Source: JADKAC01 sp964492065
GTDB taxonomy: Bacteria; Bacteroidota; Bacteroidia; Chitinophagales; BACL12
DNA: 64,000 bases
NCBI GenBank assembly: GCA_964492065.1
Contig: CAZBHH010000006.1
Coordinates: forward strand, 1 to 64,000
Reading direction: 5' to 3'
The notes beneath the pieces are model-generated. The model had not been told where the DNA came from, did no database searches, and saw nothing but the letters and a program-made list of their open reading frames with translations. The translations under genes were made by a program, and so were the position numbers. Shown one piece after another: positions 55,510 through 63,963 of this stretch; position 1 is the first letter of the stretch, and each line of letters begins with the position of its first letter.

Positions 55510-56952
55510 GTGGAGATGAGCAATAAAAATCATAAAGCGATATGGGAAGGCTGTCTGAAAATTATTAAAGACAACGTGAACACCCAAAGTTTTAAAACCT
55601 GGTTTGAGCCGATAGAAGCAGTTAGCCTGGAAAACGAAGTACTTACCATACAGGTACCGAGTCAGTTTTTTTACGAATGGCTTGAAGAGCATTATGTAAC
55701 TTTACTGAGGAAAACGGTAAAACGGGAGCTGGGCAATAATGCCCGGTTAGAGTATCGAATCGTAGTAGAGAACAGCTCGGGAAGCAACTCGCCATATACA
55801 ATTAATTATCCAAATTATAACTCCGGGAACAATAGTAATCCCGATGTAACAGCACCTTTTGTAATGGGAAAACCAATTAAAAATATTTTTGTAATACCGG
55901 GCCTTAAAAAGGTAAACATAGAGTCGGGCCTGAACCCGATTTATAATTTCGATTCATTTATTGAAGGTGATTGCAACCGGTTGTGCCGCAGTGCGGGATT
56001 TGCTGTTGCACAAAAGCCGGGCGGCACCGCCTTTAACCCACTGGTGATCTATGGAGGTGTCGGGCTGGGGAAAACCCACCTCGCCCAATCTATAGGCAAC
56101 GAAGTAAAACAAAACTTTCCGAACAAGACGGTTTATTACACCAATGCCGAGCGCTTCACCAATCTGTTTATCGAATCGCTGAAGAATAATTCCGTTAATG
56201 ATTTTATACATTTTTACCAGTTGATAGATGTTTTGATTATTGACGATATTCATTTTTTCAGCAATAAGGCAAAAACACAGGATATTTTTTTCCATATTTT
56301 CAATCACCTGCACCAGGAAAACAAACAGATAATCCTGACGAGTGACCGCCCGCCCCGCGACCTCGAAGGCGTGGAAGAGCGATTGCTCTCGCGGTTTAAA
56401 TGGGGATTGAGTGCGGATTTACAACCGCCCGATTTTGAAACACGGGTGGCTATCCTGGAAAAGAAAATGTACGCCGACGGCATCGAACTGCCAAAAGATG
56501 TGGTGGAATTTGTCGCCTATAACATTACCAATAATATTCGCGAATTGGAAGGCGCACTGGTATCACTGCTGGCTCAGGCATCGCTCAACCGCAAACAAAT
56601 CGACCTGGATCTGGCCAAGAAAATTGTGAAAAATTTTGTGAAGAATATGAGCCGCGAAGTATCCATCGACTTCATTCAAAAAGCAGTGTGCGATTATTTT
56701 GAAGTGCCGGTGGAGAAACTGAAGGAAAAAACCCGCAAACGGGCAATTGTCCAGGCCAGGCAGTTGTCCATGTATTTATCAAAAAACTTTACCAAAAATT
56801 CTTTAAAGGCGATAGGCAAGCATTTCGGCGGCCGCGACCACAGCACGGTGATACACTCCTGCCAGGCCATTCAAAACCTGATGGATACTGACACGAAATT
56901 TAAAGAAAGCGTCGAAGAACTGACGAAGAAGCTGCAAATGAGTATTTCTTAA
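55510..56952 (+). CDS. dnaA: Chromosomal replication initiator protein DnaA
   Basis: A 480-residue AAA+ initiator. Domain I at the start has IWEGCLKIIKDNVNTQSFKTWFEP; Walker A is GGVGLGKTHL (residues ~182-191), Walker B is VLIIDDIHFF (~240), the arginine finger region is LLSRFKWGL, and the DNA-binding signature is GGRDHSTVIHSC in the C-terminal domain IV. Start at GTG 55510 or ATG 55516, two codons later; the difference is negligible. Transcribed away from gldA and dnaN. Confidence 0.97.
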   Translation: MEMSNKNHKAIWEGCLKIIKDNVNTQSFKTWFEPIEAVSLENEVLTIQVPSQFFYEWLEEHYVTLLRKTVKRELGNNARLEYRIVVENSSGSNSPYTINYPNYNSGNNSNPDVTAPFVMGKPIKNIFVIPGLKKVNIESGLNPIYNFDSFIEGDCNRLCRSAGFAVAQKPGGTAFNPLVIYGGVGLGKTHLAQSIGNEVKQNFPNKTVYYTNAERFTNLFIESLKNNSVNDFIHFYQLIDVLIIDDIHFFSNKAKTQDIFFHIFNHLHQENKQIILTSDRPPRDLEGVEERLLSRFKWGLSADLQPPDFETRVAILEKKMYADGIELPKDVVEFVAYNITNNIRELEGALVSLLAQASLNRKQIDLDLAKKIVKNFVKNMSREVSIDFIQKAVCDYFEVPVEKLKEKTRKRAIVQARQLSMYLSKNFTKNSLKAIGKHFGGRDHSTVIHSCQAIQNLMDTDTKFKESVEELTKKLQMSIS

Positions 56953-56975
56953 TTACTGCCCGCCTCAAGAGAATG

Positions 56976-57005
56976 AATCCCATATCCCGTATATGGGATT
57001 TTTTA
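56976..57005 (+). terminator. Intrinsic terminator of dnaA
   Basis: Stem AATCCCATAT/ATATGGGATT with loop CCCGT and T-run, 23 nt after the dnaA stop codon. Confidence 0.85.
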
Positions 57006-57050
57006 TGGGCAATAGTGCGCAGAAGTTTGGCAGTACAACACAGTATGTAT

Positions 57051-57058
57051 TACCTTTG
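57051..57058 (+). promoter_or_regulatory. Promoter of the tRNA cluster
   Basis: TACCTTTG with a TTTG (57026-57029) 21 nt upstream, matching the spacing of the Bacteroidota -33 and -7 elements. tRNA-Ser starts 62 nt later. Confidence 0.55.
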
Positions 57059-57119
57059 CCTTCCTTCATTTACAAAGGGAGGCGATAAAAGACAGTAGCG
57101 TGTCCTTTTATTTTTAAAT

Positions 57120-57208
57120 GGTGAGGTGGGTGAGTGGCTGAAACCAACGGTTTGCTAAACCGTCGTACGTGTTAAAGCGTACCGAGGGTTCGAATCCCTC
57201 CCTCACCG
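57120..57208 (+). tRNA. tRNA-Ser (anticodon GCT)
   Basis: 89 nt: acceptor GGTGAGG/CCTCACC with discriminator G, anticodon GCT in TTGCTAA, long variable arm, T-arm GGGTTCGAATCCC. Confidence 0.95.
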
Positions 57209-57254
57209 CAGAAAATGGAAATTCCTTTTTGCGGTTTCTGTTCTCGATGAGTTG

Positions 57255-57329
57255 CGGGGTGTAGTTCAGCCCGGTTAGAATGCCTGCTTTGGGAGCAGGA
57301 GGTCGTAGGTTCGAATCCTGCCACCCCGA
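57255..57329 (+). tRNA. tRNA-Pro (anticodon TGG)
   Basis: Acceptor CGGGGTG/CACCCCG with discriminator A, anticodon TGG in loop TTTGGGA, T-arm AGGTTCGAATCCT. 75 nt. Confidence 0.95.
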
Positions 57330-57347
57330 CAACCGGCTTTATTTTTT

Positions 57348-57421
57348 CGGGGTGTAGCGCAGTTTGGTAGCGCACTACGTTCGGGACGTAGGGGTCGCTG
57401 GTTCAAATCCAGTCACCCCGA
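57348..57421 (+). tRNA. tRNA-Pro (anticodon CGG)
   Basis: Acceptor CGGGGTG/CACCCCG with discriminator A, anticodon CGG in loop TTCGGGA, T-arm TGGTTCAAATCCA. Only 18 bp after the TGG proline tRNA. Confidence 0.95.
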
Positions 57422-57425
57422 CTTT

Positions 57426-57450
57426 TTTGGCGGTACGCCACTTGTTTTTT
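57426..57450 (+). terminator. Terminator of the tRNA cluster
   Basis: TGGCG/CGCCA stem with 3-nt loop and then CTTGTTTTTT. Confidence 0.65.
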
Positions 57451-57602
57451 CCCGCAATTGAGAAACATTTTCATCCGGTATCTTTCATCTGCGCATAATC
57501 CATGCGCAAATGCGGACGTGAATACTTACTTCGAAACCAGTTCGCCAAAAATCCGCAGCTCTCTGTTGAAATGCGTTTTTTATAATTGCATTCCCCGGCC
57601 AG

Positions 57603-58466
57603 CTACTTCCGGTCGCTGCCGTTGAATTTGGATGTGGGCAGCGGTGCGTATTTTTTAAACGGCATGGTCAACAGGTTGCCGATGCGCTGACTCTCCTGTT
57701 CCTCCATGAGCAAATCAATGCCGTAGCGCAAATTTTCTGCGGGCTTTTTCACGCTCACAAATGTCCGGAACAGGCGATCCCATATTGAAAAGATATTGCC
57801 GTAATTGGTATCGGTGTAAGGCTGCAGGTAATGGTGATGCACCTTATGCATGTCGGGTGAAACGATAAACCAGCTAATCGCCTTATCCAGCCAATGCGGC
57901 AGTGCGATATTTGCATGATTGAATTGAGAGAGTACAACGGACAGGCTTTGGTATAACATTACCAACCACATCGGCGTGCCGGCAATAAGAACAGCCAGCC
58001 AGGTGAACACGGCACGGAAAATACTCTCCACCGGGTGATGCCTGTTTGCGGTGGTGGTGTCCACATGCATGTCGCTGTGGTGTACTACATGGAATTTCCA
58101 CATCCATTTTACTTTATGTTGGATCACGTGAATGCAGTAGGCGCTGATCAGGTCTAAAAGCAGCAATCCCGACAGCAGGAAACCGCCGGCGGGCAACGGC
58201 ACAAGGTACAACAGACCGATGTGATGTTCTGAAACGTAATCTGCCGAGAGCACGATGATGTAGGCAAAAGGCAGGTTAACCAGCATGGTAGTCAAGGTGA
58301 GAAAAATATTGGCGATGGCGTGCCTCGTCTTTTTATATTCAAACCGGAACAGGGGAATTAAGTATTCTATCATCCAAAAGAAGGCGAGCCCGCCGGTGAG
58401 AATCAAGATGCGGTGCAGGCTGGGAATTGTTTCAAAGTATTGAACCAGGGTTTCCACTTCCGGCAA
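57603..58466 (-). CDS. Sterol desaturase/fatty acid hydroxylase family protein
   Basis: A 287-residue membrane enzyme with several hydrophobic segments and the histidine clusters of the family: HVIQHKVKWMW, FHVVHHSDMH, ANRHHPVES and MHKVHHHY, which hold two irons. Members put hydroxyl groups or double bonds into lipids. The start is a TTG at 58466, seven nt after a TACATTTG element; a GTG two codons in is possible. Single gene. Confidence 0.85.
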   Translation of the reverse strand: MPEVETLVQYFETIPSLHRILILTGGLAFFWMIEYLIPLFRFEYKKTRHAIANIFLTLTTMLVNLPFAYIIVLSADYVSEHHIGLLYLVPLPAGGFLLSGLLLLDLISAYCIHVIQHKVKWMWKFHVVHHSDMHVDTTTANRHHPVESIFRAVFTWLAVLIAGTPMWLVMLYQSLSVVLSQFNHANIALPHWLDKAISWFIVSPDMHKVHHHYLQPYTDTNYGNIFSIWDRLFRTFVSVKKPAENLRYGIDLLMEEQESQRIGNLLTMPFKKYAPLPTSKFNGSDRK

Positions 58467-58473
58467 TTTAATA

Positions 58474-58481
58474 CAAATGTA
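58474..58481 (-). promoter_or_regulatory. TAnnTTTG -7 promoter element
   Basis: TACATTTG on the minus strand, 7 nt before the TTG start of the fatty acid hydroxylase-type gene. Confidence 0.5.
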
Positions 58482-58631
58482 GCAGACATAATTAAAGCGT
58501 TCAAACAGTTCCCACTTTTGCAGGTTTAAAAAAGGAAATTTGTATGCCGTTTCCCTTTGCAGCGGAATTAGTCATTTCCCGGTTACCCGCAGCCCGGAAA
58601 AGAAAACACCAAATTGTTGTAACGGCTCCCC

Positions 58632-58639
58632 TATCTTTG
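58632..58639 (+). promoter_or_regulatory. TAnnTTTG -7 element 4 nt before glyS
   Basis: TATCTTTG ending 4 nt (CAGC) before the ATG at 58644. Confidence 0.6.
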
Positions 58640-58643
58640 CAGC

Positions 58644-60188
58644 ATGCAAGTACATGATGCGGATACGTTTAAGAAAGTGATCAGCCATACCAAGGAGTAC
58701 GGTTATATTTTCCCCGGCAGCGAGATATACGATGGATTAAGCGCCGTATATGATTACGGCCCTTATGGCGCCATATTGAAAAACAATATTAAGGAGTACT
58801 GGTGGAAGGCGATGGTGCAGATGCACGAAAATATCGTCGGACTGGACTCGGCGATTTTGATGCATCCCACCACCTGGAAAGCCTCCGGCCATGTAGATGC
58901 GTTTAATGATCCCCTCATCGACAATAAAGATTCAAAGAAGCGGTATCGGGCCGATAATCTAATCGAAGACCACATCGCAAAAATGGACGATAAGATTAAA
59001 AAGGAAACAGAAAAAGCGGCAAAGCGCTTCGGCGGCAGTTTCGACGAGGCGATGTTTCTCTCCACCAATGCGAGAGTGCTGGAATTGGCCGAACGCAAGA
59101 AGCACATTGCCGATAGACTTGCCAACGCCATGCGCACAAGCGATCTCGACGCATTGAAACAAATTATCGAAGATTGCGAAATTGCCGACCCCGAAACCGG
59201 ATCTCGCAACTGGACCGACGTGCGGCAGTTTAATTTAATGTTCAGCACCAAACTGGGCAGTGTAGCCCAGGATGCAGACACCATCTACCTGAGACCGGAA
59301 ACAGCCCAGGGTATCTTTGTTAATTTTTTAAATGTGCAAAAGACCACACGCCAGAAAATACCCTTTGGCATTGCACAGATAGGCAAGGCGTTCAGAAATG
59401 AAATCGTCGCCCGCCAGTTTATTTTTCGCATGCGTGAATTCGAACAAATGGAAATGCAGTTTTTCGTGAGGCCGGGAGAAGAGATGCAGTGGTATGAATA
59501 CTGGAAAAACACCCGTATGCGGTGGCATCTCGCATTGGGTACCGATGCCTCCATGCTGAAATTTAAGAATCACGAAAACCTGGCGCATTATGCAAATGCC
59601 GCAGTAGATATCGAGTTTCAATTCCCGTTTGGTTTTAAAGAACTGGAAGGCATACACAGCCGAACCGATTACGACCTGCGCCGCCATCAGGAATACTCGG
59701 GTAAAAAAATGCAATTCTTCGACCCGGATATCAATCAAAGTTATATCCCCTACGTGGTGGAAACATCTATCGGCTGCGACCGCATGTTTCTCGCCATGTT
59801 GTGCAATGCATATTGCGAGGAAACCGTAAATGCAGACGTGCGCACCGTCCTGAAAATTCCCGCCGCATTGGCGCCGGTAAAAGTAGCGGTAATGCCCTTA
59901 ATCAAAAAAGACGGGCTGCCCGAAAAAGCCATGGATATTTTTAATGCGTTGAAATACTATCATCTCTGCCAATACGATGAGAAAGACTCCATCGGCAAGC
60001 GCTATCGCCGCCAGGATGCGATAGGCACGCCGTATTGTATCACCGTTGACCATCAAACTCTGTCGGACAATACGGTGACTATCCGGGAACGTGACAGCAT
60101 GCAACAGGAACGCATCGGCATTCACGAAGTGGAAGCGGTTGTGTCGGAGAAAGTGGATTTAAATGCCGTTTTAAAATCTCTGAAATAA
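58644..60188 (+). CDS. glyS: Glycyl-tRNA synthetase (dimeric class II type)
   Basis: A 514-residue class II enzyme of the alpha2 (eukaryote/archaea-like) type, not the bacterial alpha-beta tetramer. GSEIYDGLSAVYDYGPYGAILKNNIKEYWW at the start, RPETAQGIFVNF (motif 2) and IPYVVETSIGCDRMFLAML (motif 3) are typical. It charges tRNA-Gly. Confidence 0.96.
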   Translation: MQVHDADTFKKVISHTKEYGYIFPGSEIYDGLSAVYDYGPYGAILKNNIKEYWWKAMVQMHENIVGLDSAILMHPTTWKASGHVDAFNDPLIDNKDSKKRYRADNLIEDHIAKMDDKIKKETEKAAKRFGGSFDEAMFLSTNARVLELAERKKHIADRLANAMRTSDLDALKQIIEDCEIADPETGSRNWTDVRQFNLMFSTKLGSVAQDADTIYLRPETAQGIFVNFLNVQKTTRQKIPFGIAQIGKAFRNEIVARQFIFRMREFEQMEMQFFVRPGEEMQWYEYWKNTRMRWHLALGTDASMLKFKNHENLAHYANAAVDIEFQFPFGFKELEGIHSRTDYDLRRHQEYSGKKMQFFDPDINQSYIPYVVETSIGCDRMFLAMLCNAYCEETVNADVRTVLKIPAALAPVKVAVMPLIKKDGLPEKAMDIFNALKYYHLCQYDEKDSIGKRYRRQDAIGTPYCITVDHQTLSDNTVTIRERDSMQQERIGIHEVEAVVSEKVDLNAVLKSLK

Positions 60189-60234
60189 ACGGTACATTGC
60201 TTATTGATTTGCGGCACCTAATAAAGGTGAAACC

Positions 60235-60654
60235 ATGCACTGTCAATACAGGCACATATGGCATGTAGTTTCTTACATACTCTTATGTGGAGTAATGTGC
60301 TTCGCTGTTATTTCCTGTGAAAAAGACCCCGGCGGCGATCCGTTCCCGGCCAATATACATAACAACCGCACCATCCGGGTTACCATGCATCACGTGTATG
60401 ACTCAATCGCTTTTACCGATAGCCTGCTCCCGGAGGTCGAAGTGAAAATCTACAGCAGCTACGACCAGTTTATCACCGACGGGCATGCCGATGCCGTGCG
60501 TTACAGCGATTCGGCCGGGGTGGCATTATTTGAATACCGCAGCGATGATTACTATTGGATACGCTGTTTTCACTCCTCGCTCGGGTTAATAACCGACAGC
60601 GTCAGCACACCGCCGCATACCGTTTCATTTGTACAATTGTATTATTATTTCTAA
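60235..60654 (+). CDS. Putative lipoprotein of unknown function
   Basis: A 139-residue protein with a lipoprotein-type N-terminus (hydrophobic core VVSYILLCGVMCFAVISC, cysteine at residue 28). The rest is beta-rich with many tyrosines (DDYYWIRCFHSS ... VQLYYYF). No family recognised. 46 bp after glyS on the same strand; convergent with DUF2911. Confidence 0.65.
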   Translation: MHCQYRHIWHVVSYILLCGVMCFAVISCEKDPGGDPFPANIHNNRTIRVTMHHVYDSIAFTDSLLPEVEVKIYSSYDQFITDGHADAVRYSDSAGVALFEYRSDDYYWIRCFHSSLGLITDSVSTPPHTVSFVQLYYYF

Positions 60655-60659
60655 GGCGC

Positions 60660-61259
60660 TTACTTCGCGGGAATATTGGTGAACCCAAATTCCACATTGA
60701 GTTTTTCCCAGGACAACCGGATATTGCCACCGTCGCCTGTCGCATTCGGCGTGACGTTAAATGTGAGATTTTCAACCAGAGAATCCGTCATAACCGGAGT
60801 AACATTAAATCGAAGTGCGTCATCCTTTTCGTTGTACTTAAATGCACCCCATTGTTTTTCATCCAAATTAAATATGATACTCCAGTCGGCAGGTGTGGGA
60901 AGCGTGAAAAACGCATAGGTATCTTTTTTCAATAACTGCCCGTTAATCATCACATCCTGAGAAAAGGATATGGTGGTCGCCTCATTTGCACCGGTGCGCC
61001 ACACTTCGTTATACGGCACCAACTCTCCCCAGATAGTTCTGCCTTTTACCCTGGGCGAACCGTAATTGATGGTAACCGTATTGTTGCCAATGGTGGCAGT
61101 GGCAGTCTCTGCCGGGCTCACCCGGTTATCTTTCACCGCACCGGTAGCGGAGGTATCGTTTTGGGTTGATCCGGTATGCAGTTCTCCGGATTTATGTACT
61201 TCGGTGCATGAACTCAAGCCGATATATGCTGACAATACGATGATACTTAGCGTGCGCAT
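60660..61259 (-). CDS. DUF2911 domain lipoprotein
   Basis: A 199-residue protein with a lipoprotein signal (cysteine at 18, IGLSSC). The DUF2911 core is clear: VTINYGSPRVKGRTIWGELVPYNEVWRTGANEATTISFSQDVMINGQLLKKDTYAFFTLP. Function is unknown; it is common in Bacteroidota. I start at ATG 61259, 17 nt after a TACCTTTG element, because the upstream frame has no lipobox position that fits. Confidence 0.85.
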   Translation of the reverse strand: MRTLSIIVLSAYIGLSSCTEVHKSGELHTGSTQNDTSATGAVKDNRVSPAETATATIGNNTVTINYGSPRVKGRTIWGELVPYNEVWRTGANEATTISFSQDVMINGQLLKKDTYAFFTLPTPADWSIIFNLDEKQWGAFKYNEKDDALRFNVTPVMTDSLVENLTFNVTPNATGDGGNIRLSWEKLNVEFGFTNIPAK

Positions 61260-61276
61260 TACAGTTGATTTGTCTG

Positions 61277-61284
61277 CAAAGGTA
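61277..61284 (-). promoter_or_regulatory. TAnnTTTG -7 promoter element
   Basis: TACCTTTG on the minus strand, 17 nt before the DUF2911 gene start. Confidence 0.5.
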
Positions 61285-61335
61285 GGCATATACCCCGAGT
61301 TTATAAAAACAGACCTTTCGTCTTTAAGGAATAAT

Positions 61336-61343
61336 TAACTTTG
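61336..61343 (+). promoter_or_regulatory. TAnnTTTG -7 promoter element
   Basis: TAACTTTG ending 6 nt before the ATG of the 37-residue membrane protein. Confidence 0.5.
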
Positions 61344-61349
61344 AAGTCT

Positions 61350-61463
61350 ATGAAAGAAGAAGATCAGTCGCCGTTTGATAACATGTCGAACAAGACGCTC
61401 ATGCTCTTTGGATTGGTGGCCATTGTTATCATACTCATCATCAATTTAATCACCCGCCTTTAA
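61350..61463 (+). CDS. 37-residue single-pass membrane protein
   Basis: A very short gene: MKEEDQSPFDNMSNKT followed by one transmembrane helix (LFGLVAIVIILIINLI) and TRL. It has its own TAACTTTG promoter 6 nt upstream. Its TAA overlaps the TAA of the minus-strand gene next to it (shared TTAA at 61460-61463). Unknown function. Confidence 0.6.
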   Translation: MKEEDQSPFDNMSNKTLMLFGLVAIVIILIINLITRL

Positions 61464-61624
61464 AGTTTGATGCGGCGGGAGATGCCGTAGTACAAAGCGA
61501 TACATGCAATCAGAGCCGCCAGGAACCAAACGTACTGCCGCGTTATAAGCAGATAAACCAGCATTATGAGTATGAGTACGATGCCAAACAGTATTCCAAT
61601 GTGAACCCAGTCGCCCCGGTTCAT
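61460..61624 (-). CDS. 54-residue two-helix membrane protein
   Basis: Read from ATG 61624: MNRGDWVHIGILFGIVLILIMLVY, then a second helix (YVWFLAALIACIALYYGI) and a basic end (SRRIKL). Its ATG overlaps the TGA of the ABC-F gene (ATGA), so it is translationally coupled to it. No family recognised; too short to be listed by usual ORF cut-offs. Confidence 0.6.
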   Translation of the reverse strand: MNRGDWVHIGILFGIVLILIMLVYLLITRQYVWFLAALIACIALYYGISRRIKL

Positions 61625-63579
61625 GACACATCGGGGTTTTCAGACTTAAACTGCTCCATCGAGTTGATATGCGATTCCCACCCGGCGAGTTCGGCGGCCA
61701 GTTGTTGTTTCAGCGCATTGTAATTGTCAAAGAATGCGGTGTTGTTCTGATTTGCATTATAAAACTCCGGCTCCTGCAGTTGCTTTTCTATCTCAGAAAT
61801 ATTTGTTTCAATAGCGGCAATTCTTTCTTCCGACAGCGCAATGGCTTTCTCCAATTTTTTCAGCTCTTTTGATTTTATCTTTTTTTCCGAATGAAGATCT
61901 TTCGCTACCGGTTTTTGTTTTGCGGCCTCGGTTTTACTTGCGGCTGGTTTCAACTCCAGTTCCTGCAGGCTCTCCAATTTTTTCGCATCGAGATAATCGT
62001 AGATATCGCCGATAAATTCGGTAATCTTCTTATTGTTAAATTCAACCACACGGTTGGTGAGCCCCTGTAAAAAATCTCTGTCGTGCGACACCAGAATCAA
62101 TGTCCCTTCAAATTGCATCAATGCATTTTTCAATACATCTTTCGAACGCATGTCGAGGTGATTGGTCGGCTCGTCGAGTATTAACAGGTTTTGCGCATCG
62201 AGCAACAGTTTGCACAGCGCAAGTCTCGACTTCTCACCGCCGCTCAACACTTTCACTTTTTTATAAATCGCATCGCCGCCGAATAAAAAAGCGCCGAGCA
62301 GATTGCGGACTTTTGTGCGTATTTCACCGGTAGCCGCCTTGTCGATAATATCGAACACCGTTTCGTCACCGTCCAGCGAATCTGCCTGGTTTTGTGCGTA
62401 GTAACCCGTGATGACATTGCTTCCAATCGCCATTTCGCCGCTGTAGGATTCACGGTTGGCGATAATGCGTGACAGGGTGGATTTCCCCTCGCCGTTTTTC
62501 CCGACAAAGGCAATTTTATCGCCCCGTTCGATGGCGAGTGAGATATCTTCCAACACGTTGTGAATATGGTATTTCTTGGACAGATGGCTGATAGTTACCA
62601 CCTGCTTGCCCGACCGCGGCGGTTGCGGAAATCTGAATTTTATACTCGCCGTTTCCTCGTCGTCCACTTCCGTCATTTCAAATTTCTCGAGTTTGTGAAT
62701 CAGCGTTTGTGCAAACTTTGCCTTCGATGCTTTATACCTGAATTTTTCAATCAACTGCTCAGTCTGTTCCACATATTTTTCCTGGTTCTTTAATGTCTGG
62801 CGCTGTTGTTCAATGCGCTCTCTTCGCAGTTCCGTAAAGCGTGTATAAGCAACCGGGTAGTCGTAGATTTTTTTATTGACGATTTCTACCGTGCGATTGG
62901 TGACATTATCTAAAAACGTGCGGTCGTGCGAAACGATAATAACCGAATCGGGATACGACGATAAATAGGTTTCCAGCCATTGAATGCTTTCAATATCCAG
63001 GTGATTGGTGGGCTCGTCGAGCAGAATTAATGATGGTTTTCGCAACAGTATCTTGGCGAGTTCGATGCGCATCTGCCAGCCGCCGCTGAATTCTTCCACC
63101 GGCCTGTCGAGATCATTGCGGTTGAAACCCAGACCTTTGAGCACCGTCTCCACCTGCTTTTCCACGGTGGCTACATCCATCACTTCATAGTGGTGATGCA
63201 GTTCGTGCAACTCGTCCAGCAGGTCGTTGTAGGCTTTGCCCGTGTAATCGGTAACAACTGCGAGTTGCTGATTTATTTCTTCGATGCGCTGTTCGATTTG
63301 CAGCGCTTCATTAAAGGCTGTCGCCGCTTCATCGAACACTGTTCGGCCTCGCAATGGCGCTATCTCCTGCTGCAAAAATCCCAGCGTAGCTCCCTGCGGA
63401 ATGATGACATTGCCCGAATCGCATTCCTGCTGACCGGTGAGGATGCGCAGCAAAGTGGATTTACCTGCGCCGTTTCTTCCGACCAACCCGATTCTGTCGC
63501 CCGGTTTCATCGTCAGCGAAATATTATCGACGATTACCTGGCCGCCAAACTGAAGCGATACGTTCTGAATGGAAATCAC
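61621..63579 (-). CDS. ABC-F ATPase (Uup/EttA-like)
   Basis: A 652-residue soluble protein with two ABC domains. Walker A motifs GRNGAGKST and GKNGEGKST, signatures FSGGWQMR and LSGGEKSR, and D-loops LLDEPTNHLDIES and ILDEPTNHLDMRS are intact. A charged linker joins the domains, and a C-terminal coiled coil (KELKKLEKAIALSEERIAAIETNISEIEKQ) fits the Uup branch. I start at the GTG at 63579, because a TATCTTTG promoter lies 4 nt upstream and an earlier ATG would be in the promoter itself. Confidence 0.9.
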   Translation of the reverse strand: MISIQNVSLQFGGQVIVDNISLTMKPGDRIGLVGRNGAGKSTLLRILTGQQECDSGNVIIPQGATLGFLQQEIAPLRGRTVFDEAATAFNEALQIEQRIEEINQQLAVVTDYTGKAYNDLLDELHELHHHYEVMDVATVEKQVETVLKGLGFNRNDLDRPVEEFSGGWQMRIELAKILLRKPSLILLDEPTNHLDIESIQWLETYLSSYPDSVIIVSHDRTFLDNVTNRTVEIVNKKIYDYPVAYTRFTELRRERIEQQRQTLKNQEKYVEQTEQLIEKFRYKASKAKFAQTLIHKLEKFEMTEVDDEETASIKFRFPQPPRSGKQVVTISHLSKKYHIHNVLEDISLAIERGDKIAFVGKNGEGKSTLSRIIANRESYSGEMAIGSNVITGYYAQNQADSLDGDETVFDIIDKAATGEIRTKVRNLLGAFLFGGDAIYKKVKVLSGGEKSRLALCKLLLDAQNLLILDEPTNHLDMRSKDVLKNALMQFEGTLILVSHDRDFLQGLTNRVVEFNNKKITEFIGDIYDYLDAKKLESLQELELKPAASKTEAAKQKPVAKDLHSEKKIKSKELKKLEKAIALSEERIAAIETNISEIEKQLQEPEFYNANQNNTAFFDNYNALKQQLAAELAGWESHINSMEQFKSENPDVS

Positions 63580-63583
63580 TGTG

Positions 63584-63591
63584 CAAAGATA
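63584..63591 (-). promoter_or_regulatory. TAnnTTTG -7 element 4 nt before the ABC-F start
   Basis: TATCTTTG on the minus strand, ending 4 nt (CACA) before the GTG at 63579. Confidence 0.6.
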
Positions 63592-63626
63592 GAGGGAAGG
63601 TTTTAATGCATACGGTCTGAACATCC

Positions 63627-63887
63627 GGGAGACTTTTTTTCCCGCAGATTGCGCAGATAAACGCAGAAAAGTATCTGCGAAAATCAGCGGNNNNNNNNNN
63701 NNNNNNNNNNNNNNNNNNNNNNNNNNNNNNNNNNNNNNNNNNNNNNNNNNNNNNNNNNNNNNNNNNNNNNNNNNNNNNNNNNNNNNNNNNCAGATAAACG
63801 CAGAAAAGAATCTGCGAAAATCAGCGGGATCTGCGGGAGACTTTTTTCCCGCAGATTGCGCAGATGGACGCAGAAAAAGAATCAGGT
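63627..63887. repeat. CGCAGAT-rich tandem repeat interrupted by an assembly gap
   Basis: Copies of a ~70-bp unit (GGGAGACTTTTTTCCCGCAG, then CAGATAAACGCAGAAAAG, then ATCTGCGAAAATCAGCGGG) lie on both sides of the gap; the last copy ends in a variant (GATGGACGCAGAAAAAG). The unit is made of imperfect direct and inverted CGCAGAT words and can fold on itself. It is non-coding. Confidence 0.85.
63691..63790. other. Assembly gap (100 Ns)
   Basis: A run of exactly 100 N inside the tandem repeat, the usual mark for a scaffold join of unknown length; the true number of repeat units here is unknown. Confidence 0.98.
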
Positions 63888-63963
63888 CATGAATGAAAAT
63901 TGAACCAATCTGACAATTGCCCTTCCAAATTTGCTACCTTTAGAGTTTGAAATCATTGAAAGG

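Noticed and set aside
57114..57375. Minus-strand frames containing GWQDSNLRPPAPKAG and similar peptides
   Set aside because: These are the well-known false proteins read antisense through proline and serine tRNA genes; the real features are the three tRNAs.
63627..63887. CRISPR array
   Set aside because: The repeat has no unique spacers of constant length and no cas genes are near; units differ by internal changes, as in a tandem intergenic repeat.
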